DNA of 38,011 nt from DAOVQB01 sp023128935 (lineage in GTDB: Bacteria; Eisenbacteria; RBG-16-71-46; CAIMUX01; WJJG01). Location: contig DAOVQB010000019.1 of NCBI GenBank assembly GCA_030628905.1, positions 1 to 38,011 on the forward strand, in the 5' to 3' direction. The notes under the pieces were generated by a model. It was not told the origin of the DNA. It saw only the letters and a program-made list of their open reading frames with translations, and did no database searches. The position numbers and the translations under genes were made by a program. This document shows positions 32,616-38,011 of this stretch, one piece after another (position 1 is the first letter of the stretch; the number at the start of each line of letters is the position of its first letter).

Positions 32616-34862
32616 ATGGCGCGCAAGTGTATGACCGGCCAGCTTCGGCTCCTTCTTCTTGCATGGTTGGGCTTTTGGGCACTGCAATCTGCGTGTGCCT
32701 GGGCTGAGGATCGCATGGGGGTCCAACCCTGGGGCCCCCCACTCCAGCCCCCCTTGCGCCTAACCGGCACCTTCGGTGAACCGCGCAACGGGCACCTGCA
32801 TACGGGAGTGGATTTCTCCACTGGAGGGGAGATCGGGCTGCCGGTCCTGGCTGTTGCCGCCGGTTCTGTTGTGCGGATGCGCGCCAAGGCTTCCGGCTAC
32901 GGCCGAGCGCTGTACTTGCAGACCGACCGAGGAGAGCTGGTTGTCTATGGGCACCTTGACCGGTTTGCCCCCGAAATCGAGGCGCTGCTATACAAGCACC
33001 AGCTTGCCCAGGGCGAGTATGAAATCGATCTGTCGGTTGCCCTTGGCGAGCTGCGATTCGAGCAGGGTGACACACTGGCCTTCTCCGGAGCGACCGGCGC
33101 GGGCCCGCCGCACCTTCACCTGGAATTGCGTGACGGGGAGACGCCGATCAATCCCCTCCTGTGGGGGATCGAGGTGCCCGACAGGGCCGAACCCCGGGTA
33201 GGACCCGCACGGCTGCGCGGCCTTGCGCCTGACAGTTGGGTGAACGGTGAGCCGGCCATGGAGTTTCCTTGTGCTCATGCCGATCCCATCCCGGTCTGGG
33301 GAACCATTGGATTCGAGGTGGCGGTGCTGGATCGCTGTGGGTTGACCGCTGCGCGCCTGAGTCCCCTGCGCGCCGCCGTTTTCCTGGACGGCGAACCGCT
33401 CTTCAGCCGCATTTTCACGCGCCTCGACTTCTCCCGCGGCCGCGAGTTAGGACGGATCTACGGCAGGCCATGCGCAGGATCGAAGACCTGGGTGCTGCGC
33501 ATGTACCGTTGGCCGCTCGGGGCCGATCCCGATCAGACCGAAGGCGATGCGGGGGCGGGGCTCGCGGATGTGCGCGCTCTCTCGCCCGGAAGGCACACGC
33601 TCTGCTTCGAGGCCCAGGATGCCGCGGGCTATTGCACAGAAGCCTCGTGGGAGATCGAGGTGACTCCGCCCATGCTGCCCGTGGCATGGAAGGCCGAGCA
33701 TCAGAACGGAGGCTGGCTCCTGGGCCTGCGCCTGGCCGAACCAGTCGATTCCCTGCGGCTTCCCCTTCACTACCGCTGGCGGCAGCCCGGGATTGATGGC
33801 GCAGCGGGCGGGGGCCGGTGGATGCCGCTGGGTCAGGGCTGGTTTGCAGCCCGGCTACCACTTCAGGGGCCCGTGGAGGTTGAGGTGTCCACCAGCGAGG
33901 GTTGCCGGATCGTATCCCCGATCCTGCTAGGCGGCCGCGGGGAGATCGAGCTGGCGAGGACGGATCTCCGCCTGCGGGTGGATGAAGGGATGGTGCTTGT
34001 CGAGGTCAATCCCGCCTGCCCCTTCCCGGGGATGCCGGAGGCCTGGATCGAGCTGATGAACGGCGAGAGGGTGCCGCTGACGCCGCGCGGCTGTCCACCG
34101 TCCGGCGGGTGGAACTTCAGCATCGCGCCCGATGCCTTTGCGGGGCAGTCGCGCAGCTTGTGCCTCGCTTTCCCAAGTGGGGAGGGGGAGATTCCCCTCC
34201 CGGACCTGATCGGCCTGCCGGAGAGCGGAGAGGCTCTGGAAGCCGGCTGGCTGACCCTCCAGTCCGATCCCGGGGTCCTGGCCGGTTCCATGATCCTGAC
34301 GCAGCGGTTTGCGGGTCCGGACGATTCGCTGAGGGTCCTGGCCCCGCTCCTGGAATTGGGGCCGCAGTGGCAGCCGCTGCTGCATCCCCTGCGGGTCAGC
34401 ATTGCTACCGAAGCCCTCTACGAAGGGCCAGCAGAGCTGTCTGAACGATGGGGACTGTATCGCAGGACGTCAAAGGGCGAGTGGAGCTGGGTTGGCCGAG
34501 AGAGAACCCAAAAGGGTTTGGGTGGGTTTATCAAGGAGCTGGGCTGTTTCGCTCTGCTGGAGGACAGCGAGGCTCCAGCTCTCGCGCGTACTGATCCGCC
34601 CGCCGGTGCCGTGCTGCCGGCCTCCCCGCGCCGACTGCGGGCATGGATTGTGGAAATCGGGAGCGGTTTCAATCCCATGCAAGCTGATATCCTTCTGGAC
34701 GGCCGGATGATGCTGGCTGCCTGGGACATCGATGAAGAGGTCCTGACGGCCATGGTGAGCGGCCCATTAGATCCCGGGCCCCATGAGTGGGAGGTTCGGA
34801 TTATCGACCGGGTCGGTAACCGCTGTGATGAGATCCTGGAGTTCACGGTTACCTCTCATTGA
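32616..34862 (+). CDS. Secreted M23 (LytM-type) zinc peptidase with long C-terminal Ig-like region
   Basis: This 748-residue protein has a signal peptide (LRLLLLAWLGFWALQSACAWA) and an M23 peptidase domain at ~40-170: HLHTGVDFS (zinc His and Asp), VVYGHLDRF and PHLHLELRDGETP with the HxH motif, all catalytic residues present. Such enzymes cut peptidoglycan cross-links or bacterial proteins. The remaining ~570 residues are beta-rich, Gly/Pro-rich and contain at least two Ig-like units, ending VRIIDRVGNRCDEILEFTV. The ATG at 32616 follows GAGAGGGG; an in-frame TTG at 32595 is weaker. accA follows 37 bases downstream. The C-terminal part may bind wall or substrate. Confidence 0.9.
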   Translation: MARKCMTGQLRLLLLAWLGFWALQSACAWAEDRMGVQPWGPPLQPPLRLTGTFGEPRNGHLHTGVDFSTGGEIGLPVLAVAAGSVVRMRAKASGYGRALYLQTDRGELVVYGHLDRFAPEIEALLYKHQLAQGEYEIDLSVALGELRFEQGDTLAFSGATGAGPPHLHLELRDGETPINPLLWGIEVPDRAEPRVGPARLRGLAPDSWVNGEPAMEFPCAHADPIPVWGTIGFEVAVLDRCGLTAARLSPLRAAVFLDGEPLFSRIFTRLDFSRGRELGRIYGRPCAGSKTWVLRMYRWPLGADPDQTEGDAGAGLADVRALSPGRHTLCFEAQDAAGYCTEASWEIEVTPPMLPVAWKAEHQNGGWLLGLRLAEPVDSLRLPLHYRWRQPGIDGAAGGGRWMPLGQGWFAARLPLQGPVEVEVSTSEGCRIVSPILLGGRGEIELARTDLRLRVDEGMVLVEVNPACPFPGMPEAWIELMNGERVPLTPRGCPPSGGWNFSIAPDAFAGQSRSLCLAFPSGEGEIPLPDLIGLPESGEALEAGWLTLQSDPGVLAGSMILTQRFAGPDDSLRVLAPLLELGPQWQPLLHPLRVSIATEALYEGPAELSERWGLYRRTSKGEWSWVGRERTQKGLGGFIKELGCFALLEDSEAPALARTDPPAGAVLPASPRRLRAWIVEIGSGFNPMQADILLDGRMMLAAWDIDEEVLTAMVSGPLDPGPHEWEVRIIDRVGNRCDEILEFTVTSH

Positions 34863-34899
34863 CCTATGACGGCTCCCAAGAGAGGTGTAGGGAGGCTTG

Positions 34900-35880
34900 A
34901 TGCCGGGCGGATGGTTGGAGTTCGAACTCCCGCTGGTTCAACTCGAGCAGCGCATCCGTGACTTGCAGACCCTTGCCGGCAAGCAGGGTCCTGATGTCGC
35001 GGATGAACTCCGGAGTTTGGAGCGCAAAGCGGATCGTCTGCGCAGGAAGATTTTCTCCAAGCTGACGCCGTGGGAGCGGGTCAAACTGGCCCGGCATCCT
35101 CGCCGCCCATACACCCTCGACTATATACAGCACCTCTTTACCGACTTCTTTGAACTGCACGGCGACCGCGCATTTGGCGATGATGCGGCGCTAATAGCCG
35201 GCTTGGGACGCTTCGAGGGCCGTCCCGTTGCAGTCGTAGGGCACCAGAAGGGACGCAACACAAAGGAGAACTTGCGGCGCAACTTCGGCATGCCGCACCC
35301 CGAGGGCTATCGCAAGGCACTGAGGGTCATGAAGCTGGCCGAAAAGTTTGGCAATCCGATGCTCTCATTCATTGACACGCCGGGTGCCTATCCCGGCATC
35401 GGCGCTGAGGAGCGGGGCCAGTCCGAAGCCATCGCCCGCAGCATACGCGAGATGTCGGCCTTGAAGGTGCCCATCCTGGTTTTTGTCACTGGCGAAGGGG
35501 GTAGTGGGGGGGCCTTGGCCATTGGCGTCGGGGACCGGGTCTATGTGCTTGAGTATAGCTTCTACTCAGTGATCTCTCCCGAGGGCTGCGCATCGATCCT
35601 GTGGAAGACGCGCGAGAAGGCAGCCCAAGCGGCCGAGGCGCTCAAGTTCACCGCGCCGGAGCTGCTGAAGCTGGGGGTAATTGACCAGGTTCTTCCAGAG
35701 CCGCCTGGAGGTGCACATCGCGATGGCGCCGCTATGGCCCGGACCATCGGGGAGACCATCCGCGGCGCTCTGGCGGAACTGGATGAGCTGACGCCGGAAC
35801 AGCTCGTGGAACGTCGCCAGGATCGCTTCCTCTCCATGGGGGTCTTCGACGGTGGAACCTCAGGCAAGGAGATCGAATGA
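34900..35880 (+). CDS. accA: Acetyl-CoA carboxylase carboxyltransferase subunit alpha
   Basis: This 326-residue protein is AccA, which with AccD moves carboxyl from biotin to acetyl-CoA in the first step of fatty acid synthesis. The N-terminal helical region (LEFELPLVQLEQRIRDL, RKIFSKLTPWERVKLARHP) and crotonase-type core (GDRAFGDDAALIAGLGRF, GHQKGRNTKENLRRNFGMPHPEGYRKALR, FIDTPGAYPG, EERGQSEAIARS, GEGGSGGALAIGVGD, SPEGCASILWK) are typical. GGAGG precedes the ATG by four bases; a TTG at 34897 is less likely. Its stop overlaps the start of the next gene as ATGA. No accD, accB or accC is visible here. Confidence 0.96.
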   Translation: MPGGWLEFELPLVQLEQRIRDLQTLAGKQGPDVADELRSLERKADRLRRKIFSKLTPWERVKLARHPRRPYTLDYIQHLFTDFFELHGDRAFGDDAALIAGLGRFEGRPVAVVGHQKGRNTKENLRRNFGMPHPEGYRKALRVMKLAEKFGNPMLSFIDTPGAYPGIGAEERGQSEAIARSIREMSALKVPILVFVTGEGGSGGALAIGVGDRVYVLEYSFYSVISPEGCASILWKTREKAAQAAEALKFTAPELLKLGVIDQVLPEPPGGAHRDGAAMARTIGETIRGALAELDELTPEQLVERRQDRFLSMGVFDGGTSGKEIE

Positions 35881-37454
35881 GAATCACACTGCTCGTCTGC
35901 GGGATGTCGGTCATGTTCTCGGTTGCGGTCGCGCACGGATCCGGGCCGGAGGATGAGGAAGAGACCAAGCCGCGCATCGCACTGCGGTCGGTACCGAACG
36001 ATCTGACCGAACCCGATGCGGTGCAGAACCTGCATGCGGTGCTCGTGACTCCCTGGTCGGTCATCCTCTCCTGGACTGCTCCTGGAGATGACGGCGCCGA
36101 TGGCATTGCGGATCTCTATGACATCCGCATGGCGGAGGGGGTTCTGGATGACGGGAAGGCTCAGTGGGAAATTACCTACGAGGCTACCGGACCATTTGCT
36201 CCGGGCCTATCTGGATCGCAAGAGGCCTGCACCGTCAGCGGCTTGGAGCCCCTCACGGAATACAGCTTTCTCCTCAAGACCTCCGACGAAGTTCCCCTCT
36301 GGTCGGATCCATCCAACATTGTGACTGTGACCACACCGGATGACCTAGGCGTTCTGCTGGTGAGCCCGGACGGGAATGCGGAGTTCTCGACTATTCAAGC
36401 GGCCATTGATGCTGCGACCGCCGGCGAGTTGGATCCGGGGTTCCCCGGGAGATTCATCATCTTGGCTGATGGTGTCTATCGCGGGTCCGGAAATCGCGGA
36501 CTCAACTTCCGCGGCAAGCGTGTGTCGCTCATCTCACTGAGCGGCAATCCCGCAGCCTGCATCATCGACTGCGAGGGTGAGGATCGCGGATTCAGTAGAT
36601 TCCCCATGTTACCCTACCTAGATCCGCAGCGCGGCGGACTGGGGCCGCCCAGGATTCAAGGGCTGACCATCCGGAACGGACAGGACGAGGACGGAGGAGG
36701 CGTACTCTGCGACCGGGCGCGTGTGCTCTTTGTACAGTGCCACTTCATCAATAATTATGCATCAAACGGTTCAGGAGGGGCGATCGCCTTCGAGAAAGGT
36801 GCCGGGACATTTGTCCAATGTATCTTCGAGCGCAATGAAGCCGCGGAAGTGGGTGGCGCTGTCTCACTCTACCGGTCGACTTGCGATTTCCGCCGCTGTG
36901 AATTCCGCGGCAATATGGCCGAAAGGGGTGGGGCGGTTGCCGCCGTTGAAAGTGCACTGCCGCCGGTCTGGGAACCTTTACCGGCATTCCAGGACTCGTT
37001 GCTTAATTTCCACTCCTGCCTGATCTACGCGAATCACGCCAACGAGTCCGGGGGCGCGATTCATTGCAGCGATGCCGATCTGACTGTCAATCAATGCACG
37101 CTGTCGCACAACCGGGCGATCGATACGGGTGGCGCCATCCACTGCCGCAGGGAGTGCCGGGTGGAGATGGTCAATAGCATCATCAGCTTTTCCTCCAATG
37201 TCAGCGATGTGATCCACTGCGACGGGGGTGACATCCTGATCTTCCTCGCATGCTGCAACCTTTACCGCAATGAGGATGGCAACTACGTGGGATGCATCAA
37301 AGGCAGGGACAGTCAGGGGGGCAACATTTCGGTCAATCCACTATTCCGCGATGCGCAGGCGGGGGACTTCCACCTGTCGAAAGATTCACCCTGTGCCCCT
37401 CTCAGGGGTTACGACTGCATCTTCTACGGCTCCTACGGAGCCCACCTCTGGTGA
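35877..37454 (+). CDS. Secreted fibronectin-III / right-handed beta-helix protein
   Basis: This 525-residue protein has a signal peptide (MRITLLVCGMSVMFSVAVAHG), a fibronectin type III domain (~45-150: VQNLHAVLVTPWSVILSWTAP, ITYEATGP, LKTSDEVPLWSD) and a parallel beta-helix region (~165-515). The repeats show the pattern FVQCHFINNYASNGSGGAIAF, FVQCIFERNEAAEVGGAVSL, FRRCEFRGNMAERGGAVAA, FHSCLIYANHANESGGAIHC and VNQCTLSHNRAIDTGGAIHC, about 23-40 residues each. It resembles pectate-lyase-like surface proteins, but no catalytic residues are evident. No C-terminal sorting domain is seen. The start overlaps accA by 4 bp, a notable pairing with a cytosolic enzyme. Confidence 0.9.
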   Translation: MRITLLVCGMSVMFSVAVAHGSGPEDEEETKPRIALRSVPNDLTEPDAVQNLHAVLVTPWSVILSWTAPGDDGADGIADLYDIRMAEGVLDDGKAQWEITYEATGPFAPGLSGSQEACTVSGLEPLTEYSFLLKTSDEVPLWSDPSNIVTVTTPDDLGVLLVSPDGNAEFSTIQAAIDAATAGELDPGFPGRFIILADGVYRGSGNRGLNFRGKRVSLISLSGNPAACIIDCEGEDRGFSRFPMLPYLDPQRGGLGPPRIQGLTIRNGQDEDGGGVLCDRARVLFVQCHFINNYASNGSGGAIAFEKGAGTFVQCIFERNEAAEVGGAVSLYRSTCDFRRCEFRGNMAERGGAVAAVESALPPVWEPLPAFQDSLLNFHSCLIYANHANESGGAIHCSDADLTVNQCTLSHNRAIDTGGAIHCRRECRVEMVNSIISFSSNVSDVIHCDGGDILIFLACCNLYRNEDGNYVGCIKGRDSQGGNISVNPLFRDAQAGDFHLSKDSPCAPLRGYDCIFYGSYGAHLW

Positions 37455-37537
37455 AGCGTCCGACTCTAATGCGCGGCTGCACTCTGGTTCTTGCTTCTTG
37501 CCCCTCGGGGGCTGGCGCGGAATTCCTAGCAAGCCCC

Positions 37538-37645
37538 GCCGCGGCCGGGTCCGCATAAGGGCCCGGCGCTCAACTGGCGCCTGCCCCTGGACGGGGCACG
37601 CGCTGCGGATTCGCTTCGCGGCCCTTATGCGGACCCGGCCGCGGC
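37538..37645. repeat. 108 bp structured element closed by a perfect 26 bp inverted repeat
   Basis: Arms 37538-37563 and 37620-37645 are exact reverse complements containing CCGCATAAGGGCC. Inside are three small hairpins: GGCGC/GCGCC (37565-37581), TGCCCC/GGGGCA (37582-37598) and GCG/CGC (37605-37614). The layout resembles the element at 17158-17317. It lies 83 bases after the beta-helix gene and may also stop its transcription. Confidence 0.85.
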
Positions 37646-37799
37646 TCGTCAGTGACTTCTTGGGCTGTCTCGTCCTCATTGGCGCCGGCCATCCTTGATT
37701 CGATCAGCGTCGAGAAACGCGCTCAAAGGGCATCCGCGGGCCAGGAAGCCTGGGCCAAGCGGCCTACTGCCGGAACATGGCCTTGGTGGTGGCACAGCT

Positions 37800-38011
37800 G
37801 CACGGGCCTGGCGGTCCCCCTGGGCTTGACCGGCAGCCCGTTGTCATGGGTCAATCCGGTAACTGCTTGCGCGATCATGAGTTACAGATGTGGCCCGTAT
37901 CAGATGGCAAGCGCATGGGTCACAGATGTGGCCCGTAACAGATGGCAAGCGTTCGGACGAATCGGGAGGTCGGCGGGATCGCAACCTCCCGGTCGCGGAC
38001 GTGCCGGGATG
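37800..38011. repeat. Dispersed repeat, copy B (inverted relative to 21303-21525; runs to window edge)
   Basis: This copy starts GCACGGGCCTG and aligns with the reverse complement of 21303-21525 up to ACGTGCCGGG near 38008. Relative to copy A it lacks the 49 bp palindromic insertion and has an extra 38 bp tandem unit. No gene is recognisable from 37646 to the window end. Confidence 0.85.
37881..37951. repeat. 38 bp tandem duplication inside dispersed repeat copy B
   Basis: Two 33-base blocks (37881-37913 and 37919-37951), each containing CACAGATGTGGCCCGT or TACAGATGTGGCCCGT and CAGATGGCAAGCG, differ at two positions and are separated by CATGG. Copy A has only one such block. Confidence 0.9.

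Noticed and set aside
37270..37698. A plus-strand frame spanning the end of the beta-helix gene and the 26 bp inverted repeat.
   Set aside because: Its Arg-rich sequence comes from reading the inverted repeat in both directions; there is no ribosome site.
37800..38011. The dispersed repeat as the remains of a transposase gene.
   Set aside because: Both copies can be read with a short matching peptide (DNGLPV), but codon differences are not mainly synonymous and no transposase motif is seen.

Overview
This window is a GC-rich bacterial chromosome segment carrying about 28 protein genes and two tRNA genes. Almost everything is housekeeping or envelope-related, and I see no phage, CRISPR array, plasmid module or complete insertion sequence. 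The lineage cannot be fixed from the sequence. A partial FlgD-type Ig C-terminal domain, a fibronectin-III/beta-helix secreted protein, lipoproteins, and LexA with a Gram-positive-type SOS box together suggest a poorly characterised diderm lineage of FCB or candidate-phylum type (inference only).

Layout. 1-2405: end of a secreted protein, tRNA-Gln(CTG), tRNA-Glu(CTC), and two adjacent membrane-anchored coiled-coil proteins. 2335-3704 (minus): a SpoU/TrmH rRNA methyltransferase translationally coupled to a YqeY-like protein. 3932-5669: a Cys/Met-metabolism PLP enzyme and a small zinc-ribbon protein. 5681-9608 (minus): M48 metalloprotease, acylphosphatase, CCA-adding/poly(A) polymerase-type nucleotidyltransferase. 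9829-13639: a family-4 glycosyltransferase converging on endonuclease V, then glutamine-dependent NAD synthetase. 13964-17052: dihydrolipoamide dehydrogenase overlapping a single ORF that fuses LipB and LipA. 17410-20074: CheW and a chemoreceptor whose predicted extracytoplasmic region contains a zinc-binding CZB domain. 20297-21142 (minus): a Trp-rich lipoprotein.

21686-27111 is an SOS mutagenesis cassette: lexA with a candidate SOS box between its -35 and -10, a small DUF6504-like gene, a Y-family polymerase with a duplicated clamp-binding motif and an Asp-Asp catalytic pair, and a DnaE2/ImuC-type polymerase broken by a +1 frameshift. 27245-31392: NhaD-like antiporter with a His-rich loop, an unknown conserved-looking protein, YigZ/IMPACT, and a coupled Nudix-pyrE pair. 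31693-37454: Fn3 lipoprotein, M23 peptidase, AccA, and a secreted beta-helix protein overlapping accA by 4 bp.

Intergenic DNA is rich in structure. Two elements (17158-17317, 37538-37645) are closed by 25-26 bp inverted repeats around several small hairpins. A dispersed repeat of about 200 bp occurs in opposite orientations at 21303-21525 and 37800-38011; the first copy carries a 49 bp palindromic insertion flanked by a 10 bp direct repeat that is absent from the second. Short tandem arrays precede lpdA and the DnaE-like gene and follow the Trp-rich lipoprotein gene. The most unusual coding features are the LipB-LipA fusion and the SOS polymerase cassette.
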